DNA of 64,000 bases from Paracraurococcus ruber (GCF_004353985.1 NZ_SMOA01000004.1:31855-95854), one strand, 5' to 3'. Positions 31,125-40,807 are shown, counted from the stretch's first letter. The notes: generated from the letters alone by a model not told the origin. Program-made: numbers and translations.

Positions 31125-32069
31125 TCACCCGAAGGGCAGTTCCAGCCCCGGCTCATCCCAGTCCAGCGCCGCCAGCTTGCCGCTGAGCGAGAGCGTGACA
31201 TAGGCGGTGCGCATCCCCGGGCCGCCGAAGCAGATATTCGTCGGCATCCGCTCCGGCATCTTCACCACCCGCAGGATCTCGCCGGCGGGCGAGACGGTGG
31301 TGATCTCGCCGCTTACCAGCGTGGCGACGCAGATATTGCCGGCGGCCGTGGCGGCGATGCTGTCCAGCCGGCGGTAGCCGGGGAACTGGCAGATCACCCG
31401 CCCGCCGTTGGAGGAGGGCCAGGGGTCCTTGCGCACGACGCCCGGCCCCTCGATGTCCCAGGCCCAGAGCCGGCCCGTCTCGGTCTCCGCGGCATAGAGG
31501 GCGCGGCCATCGGGCGAGAGGGCGATGCCGTTGGCGCCGCCGAAGATCGGGAAGGCGGCCTCGACGATCCTCGACCCGTCGCTGGCCGCCCAGTAGACGC
31601 CGCCATGGTCGCGGTCCCGCGCCCGCACCTTGCCCAGGTCGCTGAACCAGAAGCCGCCCTCCCCCGGCGCGCCCTTGGGCGCGAAGACGATGTCGTTCGG
31701 GCCCTTCAGCATGTTCTCGCCGCAGTGGTCGTAGAGGCGGGCGACGCTGCCGGTGGCGGGGTCGATCACCTCGATCCGGCCGCCGGCATAGTCGAGCGGC
31801 ACGCCGGCGGGGCGCAGCCCCTCCGGCCCCTCATGCCAGACGAAGCCGCCATTGTTGCAGCAGAAGATCTTCCCGCCCGGGCCCATGGCGATGCCGTTCG
31901 GCCCGCCGCCGGGCGTCGCCACGACCGTCTTCGTCCCGTCCGGCGCCACCTTGGTGATCCGGCCCGCCGCGATCTCGACGATGATGACGCTGCCATCGGC
32001 CAGGGCGATGGGGCCTTCCGGAAAGCGCAGGCCCTCGGCCAGGATGCGCAGGCCGCTCGCGTCGCTCAT
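31125..32069 (-). CDS. SMP-30/gluconolactonase/LRE family protein
   Basis: 314 residues. A six-bladed beta propeller with the metal ligands of the family: Glu in RFPEGPIALADGS, Asn/Asp in LKGPNDIVFAP and Asp in ALSPDGRALYAAETETG. It probably hydrolyses sugar lactones or similar cyclic esters, using a divalent metal. No signal peptide, so it acts in the cytoplasm. It is in line with the downstream FAA-hydrolase gene on the minus strand. Confidence 0.92.
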   Translation of the reverse strand: MSDASGLRILAEGLRFPEGPIALADGSVIIVEIAAGRITKVAPDGTKTVVATPGGGPNGIAMGPGGKIFCCNNGGFVWHEGPEGLRPAGVPLDYAGGRIEVIDPATGSVARLYDHCGENMLKGPNDIVFAPKGAPGEGGFWFSDLGKVRARDRDHGGVYWAASDGSRIVEAAFPIFGGANGIALSPDGRALYAAETETGRLWAWDIEGPGVVRKDPWPSSNGGRVICQFPGYRRLDSIAATAAGNICVATLVSGEITTVSPAGEILRVVKMPERMPTNICFGGPGMRTAYVTLSLSGKLAALDWDEPGLELPFG

Positions 32070-32191
32070 TGGCTGTTTCCCCCGTTCGTGCCGGGGGATG
32101 ATGCGTCACCGCGGCGGCGATGCAAGCCGCCCCGCGCCGCGCGGCGGTCGCAGGATGCGGCGGGGCGGCACGCCCGGATCACGCGGGGTGC

Positions 32192-32217
32192 CGCGGCGCG
32201 AGGCGCTTCGCGCCGCG
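32192..32217 (-). terminator. Hairpin after the GT39-type gene
   Basis: CGCGGCGCGA / TCGCGCCGCG: a 10-bp perfect stem with a 6-base loop, ending 6 bases from the stop of the membrane glycosyltransferase on the minus strand. No T run follows. Confidence 0.45.
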
Positions 32218-32222
32218 ATGCC

Positions 32223-33842
32223 CTAGCGCGGCCGCCAGAGCTCGACCGGCCCGCGCTCCTCCGCCACCGTGCCGTCCAGCACGAAGTCGCGGGCCAGCGC
32301 CTCGGTCAGGATGGCCGCCGCGCTGGGGCGAAGCTGCCACCACCAGCCGCGATCCACCACCACCAGCTTCGGCTTCGTCGCCAGGACGCGCCGCAGTTCC
32401 TCGTTGGTGTCGATATCGGCCACCTGGGTGAAGCCGCCGGTCAGGTGGGCGGGAAAGACGAAGCGGGTCGGCGCCGCCGCCCGCGCCATGGCATAGATCA
32501 CCGGGTGGTAGTTGGCGACGAAGATCGGGTCGCCCGGATGGATGCGGGCGCGGACGGCCTTCGCCACCTCGGCCACCGGGTCCGGGGTCCAGATGCCGTG
32601 GCCGCGGCCGACGCGCACCGTCGCCTCCTGCCGCCAGGCCTCGGCCGCCACCAGCGCCACCAGGGCGACGAAGACGGCCATGCCATGCCGCGGCCGGACC
32701 AGCCCTGCCAGCCGCCAGGCGCCCATGGCGGCCAGCAGGGCCATGGGCGGCATCCAGATCAGGAAGTAGTGCGGGTAGAAGAAGCCCGGCCCGATGATCG
32801 CCAGGCTGCCGCAGGCGAACCACAGCAGCGCGATGCGCGCCAGCCGGCCGCCGCGGCCGCGCCGCAGCCCCCAGCGGGCCAGCGCCAGGCCAGCCAGCAG
32901 CATCGGCCAGAGCAGGACCATGAGCGCGACCTGGACCCGCTGCGCCGCCTCCGGCAGGCTCAGCCTGGCCTCGGCATAGCGGATCGGGGCGAGCAGGCTG
33001 CCGTCCAGGAATTCCGCCAGGTCGCCCTGCGCCAGATAGGCCAGGGCGAAGCTCGCCATGGGCGTCAGGACCAGCCCGGCATAGGCCGCCGCCATGCCGA
33101 GGAAGCGCGGCACCGGCAGCAGCCGCCGCCACAGCGCCGGGAAGGTCAGCAGCGCGAAGGCCAGGCAGCCTTCCGGCGTCACCACCGGCTTGATGCAGAA
33201 GGCCACGCCCATCAGCAGGCCCATGCCGGCCAGTTCGCCCCAGCCCGGCGCCCGCCCATCCTCCAGCGCCCGGATCGCGGCACGCAGCCCGATGGCGAGT
33301 GAGGCCACGACGAAGGGCGCGAAGAGCACCTCCGTGTTGCTCGCCAGGCCGAAGAGCAGGACGGTGTGGGCGATGTAGAGCACGCCGGCGGCGGCTGCGA
33401 CCGGCCGCGCCAGCCCGCCCGCCCGCCCCAGCCCGTAGAGCGCCCAGCCCGCCGCCGCGACGCAGGCGATGCCCAGCATGCGGATGGTGGCGATGCTCTC
33501 GCCGAACAGGCCGATGGCCGCGGCGTAGAGCGCGGGGGCGCCGATCGGGTGCATGTCCCAGACCGCGACCAGCGGCCAGCCGCCACGCAGCCATTCCCGG
33601 GCCTGCACCAGGTACAGCCCCTCATCGGTGTCGATCACCGCGACGGTGAAGCCGATCCCGCGGAACAACAGGGACGCCCCCAGCATCAGCAGCGGGATGA
33701 AGGCCGCGTCCAGCCAGACCCGCGATGCGGAGCCCGCCGGCCAGGGCGCATGCAGGCCTGGACCCGCCCCTGGGCGCGACCGGTCCAGCAGGCCGGACCC
33801 CGGGTCTTTCAGGGCAGGGCCTCTCAGGAAGGTGGTGCTCAT
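32223..33842 (-). CDS. Polytopic membrane glycosyltransferase, GT39/ArnT-like
   Basis: 539 residues with about ten hydrophobic segments. The first outer loop has the acidic motif of GT-C enzymes (VIDTDEGLYLVQAREWLRGG), expected to bind a lipid-phosphate sugar donor and metal. A soluble C-terminal domain follows (RIHPGDPIFVANYHPVIYAM). It would move a sugar from a polyprenyl-phosphate donor to a lipid or protein on the periplasmic face. The acceptor is unknown. The start MSTTFLRGPALKDPG is preceded by GGAGAGC; another ATG 13 codons earlier is possible. It is divergent from the hydantoinase genes with a 149-base gap. Confidence 0.85.
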   Translation of the reverse strand: MSTTFLRGPALKDPGSGLLDRSRPGAGPGLHAPWPAGSASRVWLDAAFIPLLMLGASLLFRGIGFTVAVIDTDEGLYLVQAREWLRGGWPLVAVWDMHPIGAPALYAAAIGLFGESIATIRMLGIACVAAAGWALYGLGRAGGLARPVAAAAGVLYIAHTVLLFGLASNTEVLFAPFVVASLAIGLRAAIRALEDGRAPGWGELAGMGLLMGVAFCIKPVVTPEGCLAFALLTFPALWRRLLPVPRFLGMAAAYAGLVLTPMASFALAYLAQGDLAEFLDGSLLAPIRYAEARLSLPEAAQRVQVALMVLLWPMLLAGLALARWGLRRGRGGRLARIALLWFACGSLAIIGPGFFYPHYFLIWMPPMALLAAMGAWRLAGLVRPRHGMAVFVALVALVAAEAWRQEATVRVGRGHGIWTPDPVAEVAKAVRARIHPGDPIFVANYHPVIYAMARAAAPTRFVFPAHLTGGFTQVADIDTNEELRRVLATKPKLVVVDRGWWWQLRPSAAAILTEALARDFVLDGTVAEERGPVELWRPR

Positions 33843-33991
33843 GCTCTCCGTGCCGGTCGGCCGGCATTCCCGTGGCAACATTGTCGGGGCCGGCGCGAAA
33901 ACCGGTCCTTAACACGAAATCTGGACGGGGTTTTGTCCCGTTCTGCCGCTGCGGCTTGACGCGGCACCATCACGCGGCCGACCGTGGCCGC

Positions 33992-35689
33992 ATGGCCACG
34001 CATGCTTCCGCCGCCGCAACACACCCCGCGCCGCATCCGGCGACGCGGCCCGCACCGGACCCGGTGACCCTCGCGGTCCTCGACAACCGCCTCCGCGCCA
34101 TCGTGGAGGAGATGGGCGAGGCGATGCTGCGGACCTCGTATTCCCAGATCCTGAACTCCTCGCGCGATTTCTCCATCGCGCTCTGCGACGCCGGATGCCG
34201 GCTGGTCGCGCAGGCCGACCACATCCCGGTGCATGTCGGCGCCATGCCCTGGGCGGCGAAGGCGGTGGCGGAGGCCTTCGCCGGCGACATCCGGCCGGGC
34301 GACTGCTTCCTGCTGAACGACCCCTACCATGGCGGCAGCCACCTGCCCGACCTCACCATCATCCTCCCGGTCTTCGGCGACGGGTCGCTCCGCTTCTGGT
34401 CCGTGGTGCGCGCCCACCAGTCCGATATCGGCGGCGCCACCCATGGGGGTTACAACCCGGGTGCGACGGAAATCTGGCAGGAAGGGCTGCGGATCCCGCC
34501 CATCCGCCTGGGCGAGGGCGGCGCGCTGCGGGAGGACCTGATCCGCATGCTCGCCACCAACACCCGCATCGCACGCGACTTCCGTGGCGACCTGATGGCA
34601 ATGATCGGCGCGGCGCGGCTGGGGGAGCAGCGCCTGCTGCCCCTGCTGGCCCGCTACGGCGCCGATGCGCTGGATGCAGCGGTCTCGGCCATCCTCGACC
34701 TGTCGGAGGCGCATGCCCGCCGCATCCTCGCCACCTGGCTGGACGGCTCCTGGCTGGGCGAGGCCTTCCTGGACGATGACGGCTTCGGCCAGACGGATGT
34801 GGCGATCCGCGCCCGGGTCACGAAACGCGGCGACAGCCTGACCGTCGACCTGTCGGAGAGCGACCCGCAGACCACCGGCTTCGTCAATTCCAGCTACCCG
34901 AACATGCGCAGCGCCGTGGCGATGGCGTTCGCGTTCCTGCTGGACCCGGAGGTGGCGAAGAACGACGGCGCCTTCCGCCCGCTGGAGGTGATCGCGCGGG
35001 AGGGCACGGTGGTCTGGGCGCGGGAGGGGGCGCCGGTGACCATGTGCACCTCCCACTGCGCGAACGAGATCGTCGAGGCGATCGTCCGCGCCCTGCAGCA
35101 TGGCTGCCCCGACCGGGCCATGGGCGGCTGGGGCCGGCGCTTCCGGGTGGCGATCACCGGCCAGGATGCCCGCCGCCCGGGACGCCGCTTCGTCTGGCAC
35201 ATGTTCCATGCCCGGCCGGGCGGCGGCGGGTCCGCCCGCGGCGATGGCTGGTCCTGCGCCGGGGAATGGCATTCCGCCGGCGGGCTGAAATTCGGCAGCG
35301 TGGAGATGGCCGAGGCCCGCTTCCCCCTGCTGTTCGAAACGCATGAATTCCTCCCCGGCTCGGCCGGGGACGGCCAGCATCGCGGCGGGCTGGGCGGGCA
35401 GCTCTGCCTGCGGATCGAGAGCGACGGCCCCTGCCGCGCCAACACCGCCGGCGACGGCGCGCGGCACGGCGCCGCCGGGATGCTGGGCGGGCGGGACGGC
35501 GCGCCGCACCATTACCGCCTGCGGCACGCGGATGGCACGGAGCGGGTGCTGAAGACCAAGGAAGTCGGCATCCCCGTCCAGCCGGGCGACCGGCTGGTGG
35601 TGGAGGCGGGCGGCGGCGGCGGCTGGGGCCCGCCGGAGAAGCGCACGCCCGAGGCCCGCGCCCGCGACGCGGCGGAGGGCTATGCCTGA
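33992..35689 (+). CDS. Hydantoinase B / oxoprolinase beta-type subunit (HyuB family)
   Basis: 565 residues. It matches the HyuB half of ATP-dependent hydantoinases, 5-oxoprolinase and acetone carboxylase: TYSQILNSSRDFSIALCDA-like text (RTSYSQILNSSRDFSIAL), LNDPYHGGSHLPDLTIILPV, VRAHQSDIGGATHGGYNPGA and GGGGWGPPEKR near the end. The HyuA subunit overlaps its stop by one base (TGATG), as expected for partners that form one enzyme. The frame is open far upstream, but MATHASAAATHPAPHP is the first start after the divergent gene. Likely substrate: a five-membered cyclic amide; N-methylhydantoin, oxoproline or another ring cannot be told apart. Confidence 0.9.
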   Translation: MATHASAAATHPAPHPATRPAPDPVTLAVLDNRLRAIVEEMGEAMLRTSYSQILNSSRDFSIALCDAGCRLVAQADHIPVHVGAMPWAAKAVAEAFAGDIRPGDCFLLNDPYHGGSHLPDLTIILPVFGDGSLRFWSVVRAHQSDIGGATHGGYNPGATEIWQEGLRIPPIRLGEGGALREDLIRMLATNTRIARDFRGDLMAMIGAARLGEQRLLPLLARYGADALDAAVSAILDLSEAHARRILATWLDGSWLGEAFLDDDGFGQTDVAIRARVTKRGDSLTVDLSESDPQTTGFVNSSYPNMRSAVAMAFAFLLDPEVAKNDGAFRPLEVIAREGTVVWAREGAPVTMCTSHCANEIVEAIVRALQHGCPDRAMGGWGRRFRVAITGQDARRPGRRFVWHMFHARPGGGGSARGDGWSCAGEWHSAGGLKFGSVEMAEARFPLLFETHEFLPGSAGDGQHRGGLGGQLCLRIESDGPCRANTAGDGARHGAAGMLGGRDGAPHHYRLRHADGTERVLKTKEVGIPVQPGDRLVVEAGGGGGWGPPEKRTPEARARDAAEGYA

Positions 35690-37743
35690 TGCCCGGCTAC
35701 ACCATCGGCATCGATGTCGGCGGCACCTTCACCGACGTGGTCGGCATCTGCACCGACGGCACCCAGACGCTCGCCAAGGCGGCCAGCACCCCGGCCGACC
35801 AGTCGGAAGGGGTGGTGCAGGGCCTGCGCAACCTGGCCGACGCGCTGCACCTGACGCTGGCCGAGCTGCTGCAGCAGGCGACGCGCATCGTCCATGGCAC
35901 CACCGTCGCCACCAATGCCCTGCTGGAACGCAAGGGCGCCCGCATCGGCCTGCTGGCCACCGAGGGCCACCGCGACGTCATCGAGATGCGCGAGGGGCTG
36001 AAGCCCGAGCGCTACGACCTGCGCCTGCCGGCGCCGGAGCCGCTGGTGCCGCGCCGCCTGCGCATCGGCGTGAAGGAAAGGCTGCGGCCGGATGGCAGCG
36101 TCGAGCAGGCGCTCGACGCCGCCTCGCTCCGCTCCGCCATCGCCGCGCTGCGGGCGGCGGGCGTGGAGGGCGTGGCCATCGGCTTCCTGCATAGCTGGGC
36201 GGCGCCGCGGCACGAGCATGCGGCGGCCGAGGCCGTCGCCGCCGCGATGCCGGACGCCTTCGTCACCTGCTCGGCCGATGTGCTGCCGCAGATCAAGGAG
36301 TTCGAGCGGTTCAGCACCACCGCGGTGAACGCCTATGTCGGGCCGGTGGTCTCCCGCTACCTGGGCCGGCTGAAGGCGCGGCTGGCGGAGGCCGGCTATC
36401 GCGGCCCGCTCTTCGTCATCCTCTCCCATGGCGGCGTCGCGCCGGTGGAGGAGGCGGCGCGGCTGGCGGTCGGCACCGCCCTGTCCGGACCCGCCGGCGG
36501 CGTCGCCGCGGCGGTGGAATCGGCCCTGCAGGGCATGGGGCAGGATCTCGTCACCTTCGACATGGGCGGCACCTCCACCGACATCGCCCTCGTCACCGGG
36601 GGCGAGGCGGCGCTCGGCCGCGGCCGCACCGTGGGCGGGGAGCGCATCGCGCTCGAGAGCCTCGACATCACCACGCTCGGCGCCGGCGGCGGCTCCGTCG
36701 CCTTCGTCGGGCCGGGCGGGACGCTGCAGGTGGGGCCGCGCTCGGCCGGCGCGGTGCCCGGCCCGGCCGCCTATGGCCTGGGCGGGACGGAGCCGACGGT
36801 CACCGACGCCAACCTGGTGCTCGGCTATCTCGACCCGGAAAATTTCCTCGGCGGCGCGCGGCGGCTCGATCTGGACGCGGCGCGGCGGGCGGTGGCAGGG
36901 CTGGCGGAGCGGCTCGGCATCGCGCCGGACGCCTGCGCCGCCGGCATCCATGCCCTGGTCAATGCCCGCATGGCGGATGGGGTGCGGCTGGCGACGGTGC
37001 GGCGCGGCGTCGATCCGCGCGACTTCACGCTGCTGGCCTTCGGCGGCGCCGCCGGGCTGCACGCGACGGCCGTGGCGCGCGAGCTGGGGCTGCGCCGCGC
37101 CGCCGTGCCGGTCTTCGCGGCGGGGCTCTCGGCCTGGGGGATGCTGCACACCGACCTGCGCTACGAGCTGTCCCGCAGCGCGGTGACGGCCGGCGGCCTG
37201 CCCGGCGATACGGCGCTGCGCGCCCTGTTCGACGGGCTGGAGGCCGAGGGGCGCGACCGCATGGCCGAGTGGCATGGCGGCGCCGTCGCCGCCCGGCGCA
37301 GCGCCGACATGCGCTATGGCGAGCAGGTCTTCGAGATCGCGGTGCCGCTGGACGGCATCGACTGGCAGGGGCCGGCGCTGGCCGACCAGGTCCGCGCCGC
37401 CTTCCATGCCCGCCACCGCGCGCTGTTCACCTACGACCTGCCGGAGGAGGAGGTGGTGCTGGTGAATGCCCGCGTCGCCGCGGTGGGCGTGCTGCCGCGC
37501 CATGTCCCGGCGGCGGGGGCGGAAGCGGCGGCGGCCGCCCCCGCCGGCCAGCGCCGCATCCTGCTGGAGGGCGGGGCGGCGACGGCGCCGGTCTTCCGGT
37601 TCGGGGCGCTGGCGCCTGGCCAGGCGGTGATCGGCCCGGCGATCGTCGAGAGCGCGACCACCACGGTGCTTCTGCGCCCGGGCGATGCGGCGCGCATGGA
37701 TTCCCGGGGCTGGCTCGACATCGCGGTGCCGGCCGCCGGCTAG
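35689..37743 (+). CDS. Hydantoinase A / oxoprolinase alpha-type subunit (HyuA family)
   Basis: 684 residues. The ATP-using subunit has an ASKHA fold: phosphate loop 1 in YTIGIDVGGTFTDVVGICTD, then RIVHGTTVATNALLERKGAR, and loop 2 in VTFDMGGTSTDIALV. It would phosphorylate the cyclic amide so that HyuB can open the ring. It starts inside the stop of hyuB (TGATG), so translation is coupled. Together with the M20 carbamoyl hydrolase 9 kb upstream it could turn hydantoins into amino acids, but the distance makes this an inference. Confidence 0.9.
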   Translation: MPGYTIGIDVGGTFTDVVGICTDGTQTLAKAASTPADQSEGVVQGLRNLADALHLTLAELLQQATRIVHGTTVATNALLERKGARIGLLATEGHRDVIEMREGLKPERYDLRLPAPEPLVPRRLRIGVKERLRPDGSVEQALDAASLRSAIAALRAAGVEGVAIGFLHSWAAPRHEHAAAEAVAAAMPDAFVTCSADVLPQIKEFERFSTTAVNAYVGPVVSRYLGRLKARLAEAGYRGPLFVILSHGGVAPVEEAARLAVGTALSGPAGGVAAAVESALQGMGQDLVTFDMGGTSTDIALVTGGEAALGRGRTVGGERIALESLDITTLGAGGGSVAFVGPGGTLQVGPRSAGAVPGPAAYGLGGTEPTVTDANLVLGYLDPENFLGGARRLDLDAARRAVAGLAERLGIAPDACAAGIHALVNARMADGVRLATVRRGVDPRDFTLLAFGGAAGLHATAVARELGLRRAAVPVFAAGLSAWGMLHTDLRYELSRSAVTAGGLPGDTALRALFDGLEAEGRDRMAEWHGGAVAARRSADMRYGEQVFEIAVPLDGIDWQGPALADQVRAAFHARHRALFTYDLPEEEVVLVNARVAAVGVLPRHVPAAGAEAAAAAPAGQRRILLEGGAATAPVFRFGALAPGQAVIGPAIVESATTTVLLRPGDAARMDSRGWLDIAVPAAG

Positions 37744-37854
37744 TGTCCCGGATCCGAGGTTCGCCGCCACGGGTGGCGTCCTTCGGTCCGGGCCACTCGC
37801 CTTTGTTTTCAGTGGCTTGCTGGTCCGCTGCGTTCGCAGCCGGCAGGATACCAG
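37744..37854. other. Spacer between HyuA and repeat copy 2
   Basis: Lower in GC than its neighbours (contains CTTTGTTTTC). GCCACT near 37790 and AGTGGC near 37811 can pair around the T-rich loop. No gene. It, the 101-bp repeat and 89 further bases make the 301-base gap before the next FAA-hydrolase gene. Confidence 0.4.
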
Positions 37855-37955
37855 GGCAGATCCCGATCCGGTGGGACCACCTGATCGGGTGAAGATGCGC
37901 ATAGCTTCAAATGGCTGGCGCGGTTGCCGTGAGCCATGGCGAACGGAAGCCGCTC
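37855..37955 (+). repeat. 101-bp intergenic repeat, copy 2
   Basis: Same length and orientation as 29711-29811, 86 of 101 bases identical. Here the first third forms a better hairpin: CGATCCGGTGG with CCACCTGATCG, 10 of 11 pairs. It lies 111 bases after hyuA and 89 bases before an FAA-hydrolase gene. Confidence 0.85.
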
Positions 37956-38044
37956 GAGCCGGGGTGCCACCCCGCCCCGGGGCTTGCCAGCCCGGCCGGC
38001 CCGCTGTCCCCTGCACGCCCGATGGAACCCCTGGGGGAAACGCC

Positions 38045-38938
38045 ATGACGAAGCTCGCCACCTTCTCCGACGCCCGCGGCACGCGCATCGGCTGCGTGCA
38101 GGAGGATGGGCGCATGCTCGACCTCTCCGCCGTGCCCGGCGCGCCCGGCGGCGGCGACATGCTCTCGCTCATCGCGGCCGGGCCGGCGGCGCTGGCCGCC
38201 GTCACCGCTCTGGCCGCCGCGCCGCCGCCCGCCGCCCTGCTGCCGGCCGGCAGCTGGACGCTGCTGGCGCCCATCCCGCGGCCGCGCCGCAACGTCTTCT
38301 GCGTCGGCCGCAACTACATGGACCATGTGGCGGAAGGCGACCGCACCCGCGGCATCACCAATTCCGAGCTGCCGAAATTCCCGCAATTCTTCACCAAGGC
38401 GCCCGACTGCGTCATCGGGCCGGAGGACTGGATCCCCACCCATGCCGGCATCACGCAGTGGCTGGACTACGAGGTGGAGCTGGCCGCCATCATCGGCACC
38501 GAGGGCACCAACATCCCGAAGGAGCGGGCGCTGGACCACGTCTTCGGCTGGACCATTGGCAACGACGTGACGGGGCGCGACCTGCAGCGGCGCTACGGCC
38601 AGTGGTTCAAGGGGAAGTCGCTGGACCGGTCCTGCCCGCTCGGCCCCTGGATCGTCCCGGCGGCGGAGCTGGACGCGCTGAACACCGGCATCCGGCTCTG
38701 GGTGAATGGCGAGAAGCGGCAGGACAGCAACACGGCGAAGATGATCTTCGACGTGAAGGAGATCATCCACCAGCTCTCCATCGGCTTCACCCTGAAGCCG
38801 GGCGACGTGATCATCACCGGCACGCCGGAAGGCGTCGGCTACGCCATGCAGCCGCCGAAGACGCTGCAGCCGGGCGATGTGGTGGAATGCGAGATCGACG
38901 GCATCGGCCGGCTGCGCAACGCGGTGAAGGCGGAGTAG
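38045..38938 (+). CDS. Fumarylacetoacetate-hydrolase-family protein (second copy type)
   Basis: 297 residues. It has an N-terminal cap domain (about 1-80), then the FAH core: NVFCVGRNYMDHVAEGDRTR, DYEVELAAIIGTEGTNIPKE with the metal-binding Glu-x-Glu, WTIGNDVTGRDLQRRYGQWF and PGDVIITGTPEGVGYAMQPP. This layout is typical of acylpyruvase/2-keto acid hydrolases acting late in ring or sugar-acid breakdown. It is quite different from the 257-residue protein at 30133, so not a recent duplicate. GGGGGAA precedes the ATG. The peptide-type binding protein follows after 209 bases. Confidence 0.93.
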   Translation: MTKLATFSDARGTRIGCVQEDGRMLDLSAVPGAPGGGDMLSLIAAGPAALAAVTALAAAPPPAALLPAGSWTLLAPIPRPRRNVFCVGRNYMDHVAEGDRTRGITNSELPKFPQFFTKAPDCVIGPEDWIPTHAGITQWLDYEVELAAIIGTEGTNIPKERALDHVFGWTIGNDVTGRDLQRRYGQWFKGKSLDRSCPLGPWIVPAAELDALNTGIRLWVNGEKRQDSNTAKMIFDVKEIIHQLSIGFTLKPGDVIITGTPEGVGYAMQPPKTLQPGDVVECEIDGIGRLRNAVKAE

Positions 38939-39147
38939 CGCGGAGCGTGCGGCCGCCCTGCGGCCGGTGCGCCGCGGCGGTCCGCGCGTTCCGGCCCGCG
39001 CGCAGGCCCCGGTAGCCGGCAGGGCCGCCCATCCGGGCGGCCGATACGCGACTGCGCCCGGCCCGGGCGGCAGGCATGGCGCCCCCCTTCCTTCCCCCGG
39101 CGGAAGGGTGGCAGCATGCCGGCAGGAGACATCCGGGAAGACCCGCC

Positions 39148-40746
39148 ATGCAACGACGCCGCCTGCTCAGGGCCGCGGCGGCCGCGCCGCTCGCCGCCGC
39201 CACACCCTTCGCCGCCATGCCGGCCCTGGCCCAGGACAGCCGCGCGCGCACCCTGCGCATGGTGCCGCAGGCCAACCTCACCTCGCTGGACCCGATCTGG
39301 ACCACCGCCGGCGTCACCGAGAACCATGGCTGGACCATCTTCGACACGCTCTATGGCCTGACCGACGACCTGCAGGTGCGGCCGCAGATGGCGGAAGGCC
39401 ACCAGGTCTCCGACGACCGCCGCACCTGGACCATCCGGCTGCGCGAGGGGCTGCGCTTCCATGACGGCGAGCCGGTGCTGGCGCGGGACTGCGCCGCCAG
39501 CCTGGCGCGCTGGGTGCGGCGCGACACCTTCGGCCAGTCGCTGGGCGCGGTGGCCGAGGGCTTCGAGGCGGCCGACGACCGCACCATCCGCATCCGCCTG
39601 AAATCGCCCTTCCCGCTGCTGCTGGAAGCGCTGGCGAAGCCCTTCGCCAATGCCGCCTTCATCATGCCGGAGCGGATCGCGCGCACCGACCCCTTCCAGC
39701 AGGTGACGGAGATGGTGGGCTCGGGCCCCTACCGGTTCCTGGCGAACGAGTACATCTCCGGCAGCCGCGTGGTCTATGCGCGGCATGACCGCTACGTGCC
39801 GCGGCAGGAAGCGCCGAGCCGCACCGCCGGCGGCAAGCAGGCGAATTTCGACCGCATCGAATGGACCATCATCCCGGACAGCGCCACCGCCGCCGCGGCG
39901 CTGCAATCCGGCGAGGTCGATTGGTGGGAACAGGTGAATGCCGACCTGATCCCGGCGCTGCGCCGCAGCCGCGGCATCACGGTCGAGATCGCCAACACGC
40001 TGGGCTATATCGGCTTCTGCCGCTTCAACATGCTGCATCCGCCCTTCGACAACCCGGCCATCCGCCGCGCCCTGCTGCACGCCATCGACCAGGAAGACTA
40101 TGTCCGCGCCGTCACCGGCAACGACGCCGAGGCGTGGAAGACCTGCCATTCCATGTGGCCCTGCGGCACGCCCTACGGCACCACCACCGGCAGCGAGGCG
40201 CTGGCCGGCCCGCGCGACCCCGCCCGCGCCCGCCGCCTGCTGCAGGAAGCCGGCTACAAGGGCGAGCGGGTGGTGATCATCAACCCGACGGACTTCCCCA
40301 CGATCGGCCCCTTCGGCCAGATCACCGCCGATGTGCTGCGCCGCTGCGGGATGAACGTCGACCTGCAGGAAATGGACTGGGGCAGCCTCGTGCAGCGCCG
40401 CGTCAGCCGGGAACCGGTGGACAAGGGCGGCTGGAGCATCTTCCACACCTGGTGGCCCGGCATCTCCATCATCAACCCCGCGGTCAACGCGCCGATCCGC
40501 GGCATGGGCGAGCGCGGCTGGTTCGGCTGGTACAGCAACCCGCGGGTGGAGGAGCTGAACGCCGCCTGGCTGGTGGCGGAGACCGAAGCCGACCAGAAGC
40601 GCATCGCCGAGCAGATCCAGCAGGAAAGCTGGCAGAACGTGCCCTTCCTGCCGCTGGGGCAGTTCTTCATCCGCACCGCGCATCGCGGGCTGGCGGGCGT
40701 GCTCAAGGGAACGTCGCCCTATCCCTGGGGCGTGCGCCGGGCCTAG
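39148..40746 (+). CDS. ABC transporter solute-binding protein, family 5 (peptide/nickel type)
   Basis: 532 residues. An N-terminal Tat-like signal (MQRRRLLRAAAAAPLAAATP, cut near ALAQ) leads into an SBP_bac_5 fold: LTSLDPIWTTAGVTENHGWT, YGLTDDLQVRPQMAEGHQVS and NPAVNAPIRGMGERGW. It would bind oligopeptides or similar polar compounds in the periplasm. No permease or ATPase genes of an ABC system are nearby, so this is an orphan receptor. It sits between an FAA-hydrolase and a TctC protein, which suggests uptake for the same catabolic set. Confidence 0.9.
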   Translation: MQRRRLLRAAAAAPLAAATPFAAMPALAQDSRARTLRMVPQANLTSLDPIWTTAGVTENHGWTIFDTLYGLTDDLQVRPQMAEGHQVSDDRRTWTIRLREGLRFHDGEPVLARDCAASLARWVRRDTFGQSLGAVAEGFEAADDRTIRIRLKSPFPLLLEALAKPFANAAFIMPERIARTDPFQQVTEMVGSGPYRFLANEYISGSRVVYARHDRYVPRQEAPSRTAGGKQANFDRIEWTIIPDSATAAAALQSGEVDWWEQVNADLIPALRRSRGITVEIANTLGYIGFCRFNMLHPPFDNPAIRRALLHAIDQEDYVRAVTGNDAEAWKTCHSMWPCGTPYGTTTGSEALAGPRDPARARRLLQEAGYKGERVVIINPTDFPTIGPFGQITADVLRRCGMNVDLQEMDWGSLVQRRVSREPVDKGGWSIFHTWWPGISIINPAVNAPIRGMGERGWFGWYSNPRVEELNAAWLVAETEADQKRIAEQIQQESWQNVPFLPLGQFFIRTAHRGLAGVLKGTSPYPWGVRRA

Positions 40747-40752
40747 GGCGCT

Positions 40753-40807
40753 GCGAGAGGGGCCTGCCCCCTCGCGCTTCCCCCACCAGGGGTCAGGCGA
40801 CCCCTGG
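40753..40807. repeat. Two GC hairpins after the solute-binding protein gene
   Basis: GCGAG-A-GGGGC-CT-GCCCC-CTCGC (40753-40775, one bulged A) is followed by CCAGGGGTC-AGGC-GACCCCTGG (40786-40807, perfect 9-bp stem). They occupy the gap to the TctC gene and could end transcription of the upstream gene. The first has the recurring GGGGC/GCCCC form. Confidence 0.6.
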
